Part shown: one piece after another, positions 38,428-49,120 of the stretch
Layout: every line of letters starts with the position of its first letter
Numbering within the stretch: the first letter of the stretch is position 1
DNA from: Oryzias latipes
Lineage: Eukaryota; Chordata; Actinopteri; Beloniformes; Adrianichthyidae
Reading direction: 5' to 3'
Length of the DNA: 64,000 bases
Assembly (NCBI RefSeq): GCF_002234675.1
Contig: NC_019877.2
Coordinates: forward strand, 86,001 to 150,000
Program-made: the position numbers and the translations under genes
The notes under the pieces: model-generated
The model's database searches: none
What the model was told of the DNA's origin: nothing
What the model saw: the letters and a program-made list of their open reading frames with translations, nothing else

Positions 38428-38849
38428 CTGATCTAAAGGAGGAGCACAGCTGATCTAAAGGTGGAGCACAGCTGATCTAAAGGAGGAGCACAGCTGGTCT
38501 AAAGGTGGAGCACAGCTGATCTAAAGGAGGAGCACAGCTGATCTAAAGGTGGAGCACAGCTGATCTAAAGGAGGAGCACAGCTGATCTAAAGGAGGAGCA
38601 CAGCTGATCTAAAGGAGGAGCACAGCTGATCTAAAGGAGGAGCACAGCTGATCTAAAGGTGGAGCACAGCTGGTCTAAAGGAGGAGCACAGCTGATCTAA
38701 AGGAGGAGCACAGCTGATCTAAAGGAGGAGCACAGCTGGTCTAAAGGTGGAGCACAGCTGATCTAAAGGTGGAGCACAGCTGATCTAAAGGAGGAGCACA
38801 GCTGATCTAAAGGAGGAGCACAGCTGATCTAAAGGAGGAGCACAGCTGG
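38428..38849 (+). repeat. 22-bp minisatellite, about 19 copies
   Basis: Unit CTGATCTAAAGGAGGAGCAC + AG with variants GGTGG and GGTCT. Each unit junction creates CAGCTG, a canonical E-box core. No spacers of unique sequence, so not a CRISPR-like array. A CRE palindrome (38414-38421) sits at its left edge. About 3 kb upstream of tob1. Confidence 0.95.
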
Positions 38850-41370
38850 TCCCTATGTGGAACCGTCCAGCTCATCCAGATGGCTCCCTGCAGGCCGGGG
38901 CCCAAATGTGAAGCCGACGCGTGTTTGCAGCTCCAGCTTCTGCCACTACGGACACGCTGCCCACGAGGAACACGGCATTTCAGTCAGAGCAGAGAAAGCG
39001 TCATTCCACACCGACAACCGTGCAGAAGCATCCGTCCACGGCCCCGCAGGGCTGTAGCCGGCGGGAGGCCCCGCCCCTCACGGTCTCTCCGTACTGGTAG
39101 AAACTCTCAGCATCACTGAGTTCAGAGCTACAAGAAGGAGACACGAACCTGACAGAAAAGTCTGGATTCCCTTCACTCTCAGCATCACGTGACGGAGTAA
39201 AGCCCGTCCCGCCCGGTGGCCTCGTGCGTCTCCAGGACTCCCACGGTGTGTTTAAGGAGCAGGAGGGTCATCCATCACCGGAGACTCATCTCTCACCCCC
39301 ACCGAGACGCAATCTGGACACTAGAAGAAGTCTCTGTGTGGCTGCAGCCTCCTGCACCTCCTGCAGCCTCCCGCACCTCCTCCTCCTGCAGGTTCCTGCA
39401 CCTCCTCCACTGTGTTTATGGAGCAGCGATCGGGTTCTTGGCTTTGATTGATCACATTTTCCAAACACATGGTGGACAGAACAGACAGGAAACGTTTGTG
39501 TTCCTGTTGTGGATTTTTCCTCAGAGCAGGTCTGAGATCAGATCATCTGCTTCAGGAATCTGACCAGATCCTGAAGTACGGAGCACCAAATGGGACAAAA
39601 TGAGTTTCCCAAACTATGAAAGTCATTTACAGAAAATGAGGACAAACATGTCAAAATAAAGGAAACGTGTCATGTAAGAGTCTTTGGTGGAAAAAGATAA
39701 ACTTGTATAAATATAAACTGTCACAGAAAAGAGAAATAAATCATGAAAAGAATCAAATTAAAAGTGAAGAGAGTTAGTGTGTTTGATGAAGGAGACCATT
39801 TTTTAAATGACATGCATCTAAAAAAAACAGAGAATTTTATTAGCTAAAGCAACTATACAATAAATATGCATAAGTTACACTAAAAAATAAAGATTCATCA
39901 CCATTATAAAAGAGACAATAGGTGCTGTGAGATTGTATGAAATATAACAATAAAAAATAGTAAATTTTAATCATAACATATCTTTTGAATGTGATCATAA
40001 TTAATACAAATACTGAGTAATTTATGGAGATATGAAGGCCAAAAATATGTATGTCCTACGTTTGTTTATGTTTTATCTTAGTTTAATTCATTAAATAAAA
40101 ACCTATTTTTAATTTTAAAAATTCCATATTTTTAACTAGGAATATACATATTTTAAAACAAATCTATTTTTTATTCTTAAAAGAAAACATAACATTTAGA
40201 TGTACAAAAAAATGTAAACAAGTAAACTTGTGATTTTAAACAATATGTGGTGGATTTTGAACGGTGGCCCTGAAGTTCAAATCACATCAACAAATCACTC
40301 AACAGGAAAACATTTTAAAAATTACGACAATTAAAAACGCAAAGCAAGTAATACACAAACAGGAATCAAAACTGAATTCTAGAAGCAAAAGGTAAAAAGA
40401 AACATTTTGGAAAACAAAATGTTTCTTTTACATAAGAAACCGGAAAGGTAAGAATTATGGGACATCACTGATTGGATGAAGACGTTTGTTCATCTTTTAA
40501 CTGCAAATTATTAACATTTTATTTTAATGTTTTCTGAAATATTTCCTTTTGTTTTTTGTTTATTTTATTTCTTATTCTTCTTTGTTGTTTTTTTCCCTTT
40601 AGAATTGTGTTTTAGTGTCTGGAATTTGGTTTCAATTTCTCAAAGAAAAATATGTATTAATTGTTGGGCTTTTTAAATTGTGATCTTTAAAATGTTTTTG
40701 CTTTGACTGATTTGTTGATTTTCTTTGCACTTTAGACCAACATAATTTCGTCACTTTTAGCCTTCCATAGAATTATGAAAACAGAAAAATGTCTTCATCT
40801 TAGTGGACTTCAGGTTCCACTGCAGAGCAGCTAAGCAGATGACGTCAGAACAGTTTTTCAGACTTAGAGAACGAGCAGAGGAGAACCGGTTCTACGGACG
40901 GAGAACCTCAGCTTCAGCGCTCCAACAGAAAAACATCCAAATGTCATTGGCAGAAGGGAGAAACACAACCTCAGACTGGGGTATCCTTCCGCCGTGGACA
41001 AGAACTAGATCTGTTTGTCCCGGATTGAGAAAACTAAAACTAAATTTAGACTAATTCCGGATTATAGTAACAACAAATGAGGCTATAATGAATTTAAAAT
41101 AATTTAGTTTTTGATTCTCTAACTGTCGATAGTTTGTTTCGGTGAACAAAACGGGTCTTCAGGAACGTTTATAAACTGAAATGTTATCGTTTTTATGACT
41201 AAGTTGTTTTCCAAAGTTTTTATTTTCTATTTGTCTAAATAAATGAGCACAAAGTCCGTAAAACCAAATCTTCTCGTCTGTTCGCACCTGAAACGCAAAC
41301 CTCTGCTGTGTTGAACCACTGCTGATTGACAACTGCTTCAGCCAATCATCGATGGAGAAAACATGTTTGC

Positions 41371-41477
41371 CAGTGACGTAGAGACGCTCATCCAATAGAA
41401 ACGCGCCTCTGGGTGTTGACCTCTGCGAGCCGCATCACCACCTTCACCGTGTCCGTGGCGGATGGGTACTATAAAAG
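41371..41477 (+). promoter_or_regulatory. tob1 core promoter
   Basis: TATAAAAG at 41470-41477, preceded by CCAAT at 41392-41396 and a CRE half-site TGACG at 41373. The expected start is near 41500. A 5' exon probably ends at the donor GAAT/GTGAGT (41704/41705) and joins the acceptor at 42098/42099, giving one intron in the 5' UTR. Confidence 0.75.
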
Positions 41478-42154
41478 CACATCCCCCGAAGTTTTAAAGG
41501 GCAGAGTTGTAAAAACTCCCAGGCTGCGGGGAGTCAGCGCCACGAACCGGACCCGAACCACCTCCCCCCGCGACGGACAGCCAGCAGGAATAGACACGAC
41601 GACGGAACCGAATCTTTTTTATATTCATCGCCCTCGGAAATCTCCAGAACAGAGCGGCAGGAGTCCCGGAGCACCGAGACGGAGCGGCGCGGACCTCAAT
41701 GAATGTGAGTAAAACGTCCCGCCGCCATAAACAGGCGGAGCGGAAACCGCCGGAATTCTCCGAGTCTCGCGTATTATTGTAGAATAAGAACCGAGCTCGG
41801 TCCGGATCCGTAGCTGTTTGACACCGTCTGTTCCGAACCACCGCCGCTTCGCGTCGCTGCCTCCGCCCTCCTCCCGGCAGTGAACGGGTCACCGATTACC
41901 GGGGCAGAGCTAAACATTCACCGAAGCGAGCGCGTGCCGGGCCCGCGCTCTCCGCCGTCCGTCTATGTGCTCGGTAACGCGGATTATGTAACGTTGTTTC
42001 AGACGGGAGGGGAGGGGGGGGGGGTGACACCGGCAGAGGTCAGGCCCCACGTGCCTCCGGACCGCCATCGCCTCTGAACGGTTCTGCTCTCATTCCAGGA
42101 TCCTGGACCGAACCTGAAGTTCTGCTGAAACCCGGAGGTTCGTGTGACGCAGAC

Positions 42155-43117
42155 ATGCAGCTGGAGATCCAGGTGGCTCTGAACTTCATCATCTCCTACC
42201 TGTACAACAAGCTGCCGCGCAGGCGCGTCAACATCTTCGGGGAGGAGCTGGAGCGCCAGCTGAGGCGGAAGTACGAGGGCCACTGGTACCCCGAGAAGCC
42301 CTACAAGGGCTCCGGCTTCAGGTGCATCCACGTGGGGGAGAAGGTGGACCCGGTGGTGGAGCGGGCGGCCAAAGAGAGCGGACTGGACATCGAGGACGTC
42401 CGGAATAACCTCCCCCAGGACCTGAGCGTGTGGATCGACCCGTTCGAGGTGTCCTACCAGATCGGGGAGAAGGGGGCGGTGAAGGTGCTGTACGTGGACG
42501 ACAACGGCGAGAACGGCTCGGAGCTGGACAGGGAGATCAAGAACAGCTTTAACCCCGAGGCGCAGGTCTTCATGCCCATCAGCGACCCGGCGGGGGCCTC
42601 GTCCGAGTCCAGCTCCCCCTCGCCGCCGTTTGGACAGTCGGCGGCGGTGAGCCCGTCCTTCATGCCGCGCTCCGCCCAGCCCTTAACCTTCACCACCGCC
42701 ACCTTCGCCGCCACCAAGTTCGGCTCCACAAAGATGAAGAGCAGCCGCGGCGGCAGTGGGGGGGGCAGCAAGGCAGCCCGCGCCTCCCCCACCAGTCACC
42801 TGGGTGTGAATGTGTCCTCCCTCCTGAAGCAGAAAGCCATGTCCTCCTCCATGCACTCTCTGTACGGGCCGGGCCAGAACTCCGCCCTCTCCCCCAACGC
42901 CAAGGAGTTCGTGTTCTCCAGCCTGCAGGGTCAGGCCAGCCCCGGCGCCGTCTTCCCGGGGGAGGGCGCCCTGGGCCTGGGGGCGCTGCAGTACAACAAT
43001 GCCTTTGACGTGTTGGCGGCCTACGGCGGCCTGAACGACAAGTCCCTGATGGACGGGCTGGGCCTGGGCGGCGTGCAGCACTCCAACCAGCAGTTTCAGC
43101 CCGTCATGGCCAACTGA
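42155..43117 (+). CDS. tob1: Tob1 antiproliferative BTG/Tob protein
   Basis: Adaptor that brings the CCR4-NOT deadenylase (through its BTG domain) together with poly(A)-binding protein (through PAM2 motifs), and restrains proliferation. A single coding exon of 320 residues. The N-terminal BTG domain is about residues 1-115, starting [20 protein letters not shown], with the basic PRRR at 21-24 and box B around [24 protein letters not shown]2-like [11 protein letters not shown] is near 244-254, and the C-terminus QQFQPVMAN is the conserved Tob end. Shorter than human TOB1 (345), mainly because the Gln/Pro-rich tract before the PAM2 motif is absent. The start is chosen by exact family N-terminus. 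Whether it is the a or b teleost copy cannot be told here. Confidence 0.97.
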   Translation: MQLEIQVALNFIISYLYNKLPRRRVNIFGEELERQLRRKYEGHWYPEKPYKGSGFRCIHVGEKVDPVVERAAKESGLDIEDVRNNLPQDLSVWIDPFEVSYQIGEKGAVKVLYVDDNGENGSELDREIKNSFNPEAQVFMPISDPAGASSESSSPSPPFGQSAAVSPSFMPRSAQPLTFTTATFAATKFGSTKMKSSRGGSGGGSKAARASPTSHLGVNVSSLLKQKAMSSSMHSLYGPGQNSALSPNAKEFVFSSLQGQASPGAVFPGEGALGLGALQYNNAFDVLAAYGGLNDKSLMDGLGLGGVQHSNQQFQPVMAN

Positions 43118-43786
43118 GCCCCCCCCAGCCAGAAGGACAGAAACACAGGTAGACGGGACTGACGTGCATGCGCCTGGGGGGACGGCGGCGCCTTTGAGTT
43201 TGTTGTGGAACGGCGTCCTGAGTTCAACTCATCCTTTTTCTTTTTGCCAACAAGCACAAGTTTTTTTTAAATCCTCCAGAAGACGATGAAGCGGAACCGG
43301 CGGCCGGGTTCTGCGCCGCGTGGTTCTGGCTCTTTTCTAAGCGTAGAACTTGATTTAGTACAGAGTTTGTAAGATTCCAGAGTCTATATTGTTTCTATGA
43401 CGGTGTTGCATTTCTATCTTTCTACTCCGGATGATTGACGGCTGCAGCAGCTTCTCCTTCGGTTCCTTTTGTAACGACGGTTGAAGAACGGCGCCCGCGG
43501 TTCCTCCACGCTGTAGAAACGTTTGCTTTTTCTCAAAGATGAATCGTATTTTCTGTTAAGACGTTGAAGATTTTTGCTATTATGGAGAAAATGTAATCTT
43601 ATGAATATTGATTTTGTACCTAAATTGTGCAATACTTGATAAATGAAACAGAAACGGTATAACAAGTATTTTGAGTCAGTGTCTTAATGTCGAGGGACTG
43701 AAATAGTTTATATTAAGTTTGTATTAAATGCTATTAAAATGCTTGTCTTTATTTTTTTTATTTGATATTTGCACCCTGATCTTTTT

Positions 43787-43792
43787 AATAAA
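43787..43792 (+). promoter_or_regulatory. tob1 polyadenylation signal
   Basis: AATAAA at the end of an AT-rich 3' UTR of about 680 bases that contains several ATTTA-like and TTTTATT stretches, as expected for a short-lived immediate-early mRNA. Confidence 0.75.
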
Positions 43793-44828
43793 AAAACTCC
43801 GGCTGAACTCGCCGTCTGCTGTGCTTCTGTGGGTCCGGGTCACAGGCGGGCCGGCGCCGTCCAAACGCTGGAGCTGAGCAGGACAGAGCTTCAGAACTAA
43901 AGCGGGTCATCCAGAATTCGAGACCCGTGTTTTGAGACGGGTCTCGCTACTGCAGAACCAAAGCAAAGTCAAAAACCTCATCAGACGGAGGCCTGGAGTG
44001 ACCTACCTGACCTCACTGACTCCTCCCATCAGGTCCTGTAGCCATGGAAACGGCTCAGCTACGTTTCTAATAAAACCCCCGTACATAAAAGTCTTTGTCC
44101 AAGCAGACGCATGTCCTCCCCGCAGAGCTGACGTCCAAACACGTCGGCCCTCTTTCATGATCCGTCTCCATGGCAACAGATGCTCATCAATAAGAAACGG
44201 GGCGGCTTGGGTTTCCATGAAGCTCTCACGGAAAACACTCAAAACTGGCAGAACAGGAAATGTTTCCGTGACGTTTCTGCAGTCAGGCCCTGGTCAGGCG
44301 AGACTGGCGTAACCATGGCAACGATGGGGCCATGGCAGCTGTGAAACAGTCTGGAAAACCCTGATCAGGTTTGGCTTTTGGTATGAAAACAGGTTCACGC
44401 CTTCGTCAGCCTCGTGTGTTCTGGTTGCTATGGAGCTGGTGCCTTTGGGGCGGGGCCTAATGTTTCTGTATAACGGCCACGATGGGCATGTCAGAGTCTC
44501 TTCAGTGTTTGAATAATTCAGCAGGTGAGGGGGCGGAGCTTCGTGATCGTCCCTCTCAGACGCTTCAGGCTGTCGTCGTTCTGACGATCCCTTCCGGGTT
44601 TCTCTGGAGAACGGTTCCGGGAAACAATTTCAGCCTGATTGCAGGAGTTTGCTGCTTCACTGTCAAGAACTTTGCAGGGTTGCCACAGCAACACCATGGA
44701 AAGGATGATGTCAGTGATCCAGTTTGGCAAATCTATGAAATGTTCTCCCATTTCAGAGTTTCCTGCTGCAGATTCTGAAACCTGTGGAGGTTTAGATCAC
44801 CAACCGAGGCGAAGCTGAAGCTCCACCA

Positions 44829-44958
44829 GAGGGGCCGCCGTAAGGGGCCACCGTCAGGGGCGCCGTAAGGGGCCGCCGTAAGGGGCCACCGTCAGGGGCG
44901 CCGCCAGGGGCCGCCGTAAGGGGCCACCGTCAGGGGCGCCGTAAGGGGCCGCCGTCAG
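44829..44958 (+). repeat. GC-rich tandem repeat
   Basis: Alternating units of the type GGGGCCGCCGTAA, GGGGCCACCGTCA and GGGGCGCCGTAA, 12-13 bp each, about ten copies. Confidence 0.85.
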
Positions 44959-45397
44959 GGCTTCCATTCCAACAAAAACTCAAACTATTCGTTTAGTGCC
45001 TTTCATTCAAATGGAAAACACAAGGAGCTTTAAATGAAAGCAAATAAAATGGCCATAAAACCATTAAGACAGAAAACACGGGACACCCCTCCCTCACCAG
45101 ATCCCTCCCTCCTCCTGTTCCCCCAACATAACCCTGAACAGAAAGTCTGGCGTTCCAGAGACGTTCTGACTCGGCATGTTTTGATTGACAGCTCTCTCCC
45201 AGTTGGGAGGTTCTGCGGGGTTCTGGTCTCAGTGAGGATCATCAGAGTTTGATCGTCAGGCGTTGGACCGTGACGTGGAGCGGCGCCAACATCAGAGGAG
45301 GGCCGAACAAGGGGGAGGAGCTGAGGGTTAGATGGCGAGGTGTGAGTCACTACAGATGGAAGAATGACGTCACGGTTCATGTGGAGGTCTGTTGGTA

Positions 45398-45650
45398 AAC
45401 ACGCACACAGGGTTAGGAGTGTGCGAGGAGCACACACACACACACACACAGGGTTAGGAGTGTGTGAGGAGCACACACACACACACACACAGGGTTAGGA
45501 GTGTGTGAGGAGCACACACACACACACACACACAGGGTTAGGAGTGTGTGAGGAGCACACACACACACACACACACAGGGTTAGGAGTGTGTGAGGAGCA
45601 CACACACACACGCACACAGGGTTAGGAGTGTGTGTGTGTGTGTGTGTGTG
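45398..45650 (+). repeat. Compound CA-repeat minisatellite
   Basis: Six copies of a 35-60 bp unit: a (CA)n stretch, then GGGTTAGGAGTGTGTGAGGAG-like sequence. The last copy turns into (TG)n. CA length varies between copies. Confidence 0.92.
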
Positions 45651-46140
45651 CGCTCCTCTGCAGCTCTCTGGGATACTCAGGTCCACAGATGGTCCGCTGT
45701 CACACCAGCTGAGCGGCTCCTGGCGTCCGGGGCGTCGCCGTGCTGTGACTCCATCTTGCTCTCTCCTCGCCGTCCGGACAGGAGCGTCACGTTTCCACAG
45801 ATCCGCCTCCTGCCGGGGGAGATTCAGGAGCGTCTGAAGGAACGTCTCCTTTCCAGTTTCACTCGTTCAAAAGTTCATCTATGAAACGGGACAAATAAAA
45901 AAACGGTTGTTGACTGTTCATGAGTCAGCTGAAAGATTTGAAGATGTTTTTGACAACGGAGGAAGAGCCTGATGGGAAGCAGGAGAGGAGGAAGAGGAGG
46001 GTCAGAATCACATCACAGCCGGCTTTGGGGAGGTGAGGTCATCTGATGGGGGGGGTTAGCATGGTGACCGCAGCGTTAGCTAGCACCCACAGAGGTCACA
46101 GAGGTCAGCTGTTTCTGTCAAACAGCTGCTTTCCTTTCAG

Positions 46141-46927
46141 TCTCTCCCATCACCATAGTGGACCACCATCACTCAGGACCTCAGGTGGGGGCCGTCCATC
46201 AGCTCTCTGCTCAGAAAGGCCCAGCAGAGGATGTTCTTCCTGCAGCAGTTGAAGAGAGCCAGGCTGCCGGCCCAGATGATGGTTCAGTTCTACACGGCCA
46301 TCATAGAATCCATCCTCACCTCCTCCATCACCATGTGGTACACTGGAGCTACAACCAGGGACACAAACAGACTGCAGCGTATTGTGCGCTCAGCTGAGGA
46401 GGTGATTGGCTGCAGCCTTCCATCTGTCCAGAACCTCTACGTCTCCAGAACCCGGGGACGTGTAGGTGGGATAGCAGCCGACCCGACTCACCCTGGACAT
46501 GGTCTACTGGAGCCCCTCCCTTCAGGCAGGAGGCTAAGGTCCATCAGGACCAGAACCTCACAACACCACAACAGTTTCTTTCCCTCTGCAGTCAGACTCA
46601 TGAACACTTTTTAACTCCCCTCTTAAACGTTTCACTTATATGTCCATCACCTGTCCATCACCTGACCATCACCTGTCCATCACCTGACCATCACCTGTCC
46701 ATCACCTGACCATCACCTGACCATCACCTGCACCCTCTCCATCCTCAGTTTGCACTGTTGTACTTCTATTTATTGTTCTGACCTTTGTGTTGTTGTTTTT
46801 TTGCTTACTCTTGTTTATTTTTTCCATCCTTAAGTGTTTTATGTCACACATTGGCACCGCAGCAAATTCCTATTCTGTGAATCTACTCTGTTCACTGAAA
46901 ATGGCAATGAATACTCCTTGACTCCTT
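46141..46927 (+). mobile_element. 5'-truncated LINE, 3' end with reverse-transcriptase C-terminus
   Basis: An open frame (46231-46614 from its internal ATG, extending upstream without one) encodes the conserved C-terminal part of non-LTR retrotransposon ORF2. It includes FFLQQLKRARLPAQMMVQFY, TAIIESILTSSITMWY, RLQRIVRSAEEVIG and LPSGRRLRSIRTRT...NSFFPSAVRLMN. The 3' UTR follows, with an 11-bp repeat (46645-46733) and a tail near ATGAATACTCCTTGACTCCTT. Upstream RT core and endonuclease are absent, so it is a dead 5' truncation. L2/CR1-like affinity is my guess. The frame is intact, which suggests a relatively recent insertion. Confidence 0.85.
46645..46733 (+). repeat. 11-bp tandem repeat within the LINE 3' region
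   Basis: About eight copies of CCATCACCTG + T/A alternating as TGTCCATCACC and TGACCATCACC. Confidence 0.85.
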
Positions 46928-46929
46928 AA

Positions 46930-48937
46930 AAACCGGGTCACAGACCACCGTCCAGCCAACACTTTTTAAGGTGGTTTTGTCAGGCCGATGGTCTGTCAGG
47001 TCATCAGGTCGTCGGTGGTCCAGGTGTCTTTGAGCTTCGTCACATCAGCTGAACATCTTGTGGATTTGAAACGTGTCTTCTTCATCCAGAGAAGTTCTTC
47101 CGTCAGAACACAACTTTTATTTTGTAGGAGTCATCAGAACCTCTCAGATTTGAATCTTTCTAAAAGCCGACGACGGTCTTGTGTCCTTCAGACAGTTTGG
47201 TGACAGAAACCCTCCAGAAACGTCGGGTGTCAGGTCCAGGAGGACCCTCAGAGACGTTTGGTCCTTTGGTGCCGTTGGGTTTTGACCCACAGCGTGCTCC
47301 GTGTGGGAGGGGAGCACCTGTTCCTGGTCGCCACAGAGCGGCGAGCACGTGTCATTTGAGAGGCTCGTGGAGCCAAGGCTCAGCCGCATGAACCTCAGGA
47401 AGGAGTTCAGCGTTCTGCTGGAAGAGCGGCCGACCAGAGGATAAAGGAGCTGTGTCGGGGATCAACCTGCAGCCGGAGCTCTAATGAAAACGGCGTTCGG
47501 CGTCCGTCAGCTGCTGCTTTCATCTGCTGCCATCTCATTTCAGAGGAGATCATCCCCCAGCCTCAGAGAAACGCCGCATCTCTGCCACATGCAGACATGA
47601 TCCATTTTTCATCAGCTCCATAAGCTCCACAGGGCCCCCCCCCCGCCTCTCTGTTTGTTTTGGTTTGAAGCTGAAGGTTACAGCGCCGAGGGGGCGGAGC
47701 ACATCAATAGAGTTAAAAATAGACGCTGCAGCGTTTCTGCGTCATCACAGGAGAATCCTCGCCGCCCCCACCCCCCTCCTCTGCAGGGACTCCTCCTATG
47801 CTAATGCTGCAGGTCACCCACATCACCTGCTGCTGTGAAGCCACGCCCACTCCCCAGCTCTGGGCGTGGCGGGAGCTATGCGAGGAATGCGGCCTGTTGA
47901 CGTCTGGAAAGACGAGAAAAGCAGGAGGGAGACGAAGAAAACAGAGGGACGGTTTTTACGGAGTGAAACCATGACTAAGCGGAAAAAGATGAAGTGATTG
48001 TTTTGAATTGAAGACATTTTCAAAGCAGCTTGTTGACGTTTGACTTTTCAACCACAAATGTTCCGTTTTAGAAACTAAAATGAGAAAAAAACCAAAGAAA
48101 CATTTTTACTACATCTAACTTTTAAAAACAATAATTCTTCTTGACATTCAGAGCCTGAGCCCGTCCCCCCATGACAACACCAATGACATGCTCAGTGACC
48201 TCTGACCTCTGGGAAGGTCATCAAAGCCACATGTCAGTCCTCAGACTGGGGAGGGAAGCTGTGGCGTTTCTGCAGGAGCTTCGCTCGTCCTCTGCTCGTT
48301 CTCTCTTTTCCCTCATCCCTCTCTTCTTCCGGCTCTGGACGTTTCTCTGCTGTTTGATGTTCCTGCTGTGTCATTTCCTCTGAGAGGATCCCTGCAGGTT
48401 TCTGCCACCAGAGAGAAAACAGAAACCTTTCCAGAGATGACTCAGTGCGGCGTGGTACACAGGCCCCGCCCACTCCTCCAATATTTCACCATCCTGGATT
48501 GAAAATAGTCTCCTGATGCGCTTCATGATACCCAGAGAAAGGTCAAGGTAGAAAAGAAAGATTCACATCTTTGCTGCTTGCGTCAGATTTGAAGCTGGAC
48601 AGCTGGACGGCCGTCTTCAAATCCAGGCAGAAAGAAGGAAGAAAAGAACGTTCTCCTCCTCACCTCTGGTTCCATTGCACTACAGAACTCGTCTGTTTGA
48701 GAAAACGCTTTTACCATCTAAAAACCGGCGTTTCCTTTAAAAACACGCCGTCTGTGGAGAAAGACCAAAGTCAATATTTTCAACAATTGTTTCAAATAAA
48801 AACCTTCGTCAGAGAGAACTAATGTGATGTTCCTGGACAGGACTTGTGTTGTCGTCATAGTACAGCAGGTAAGGTGACAGTGATCGATGTTTACTCTTAT
48901 ATAAATACAGACAATAAAACTACAATACCACTCATGA
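46930..48937. other. Intergenic, no gene seen
   Basis: About 2 kb of mixed composition. No exon, mobile-element end or ordered repeat recognised. Confidence 0.4.
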
Positions 48938-48951
48938 CCACTAGAGGGCGG

Positions 48952-49120
48952 ACCATCGACTGTATCAAAGACGTGGACTGAGCGCGTGTAACGTCACCCC
49001 AAGAAAATGCCTTACCTCCGGCTCCAGCCAAATGAAGCCAGTTCAGTCGCCGTTTTTCTGCCACACGGACGTCGCCATGTTGGAGCCGGACGAGGTTAGT
49101 GAGCAGTGATTGGTCCAAGC
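48952..49120 (+). repeat. Dispersed repeat, copy B
   Basis: Same-orientation partner of 2965-3108. Slightly longer because of extra bases around 48982-49015. The shared 3' block GCAGTGATTGGTCC ends the similarity in both copies. Confidence 0.7.

Larger units (their letters stand above)
35250..41390. other. spag9-tob1 intergenic region
   Basis: About 6 kb without a recognisable coding exon. Contents: a long hairpin (36775-36818), a 22-bp minisatellite (38428-38849), a clearly AT-rich block of about 1.2 kb (39600-40800), and three full CRE palindromes TGACGTCA (36594, 38414, 40840) on the way to the tob1 promoter. Confidence 0.55.
43810..46140. other. Intergenic after tob1
   Basis: No coding exon recognised. 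Contains a GC-rich tandem repeat (44829-44958) and a compound CA repeat (45398-45650). The remaining open frames are short and lack family features. Confidence 0.5.

Noticed and set aside
38428-38849. CRISPR-like regular array
   Set aside because: The 22-bp units are contiguous with no unique spacers, and the host is a vertebrate.
45398-45650. Interstitial telomeric repeat suggested by AGGGTTAGG words
   Set aside because: Each copy has a single GGGTTAGG embedded in a CA minisatellite. There are no tandem TTAGGG units.
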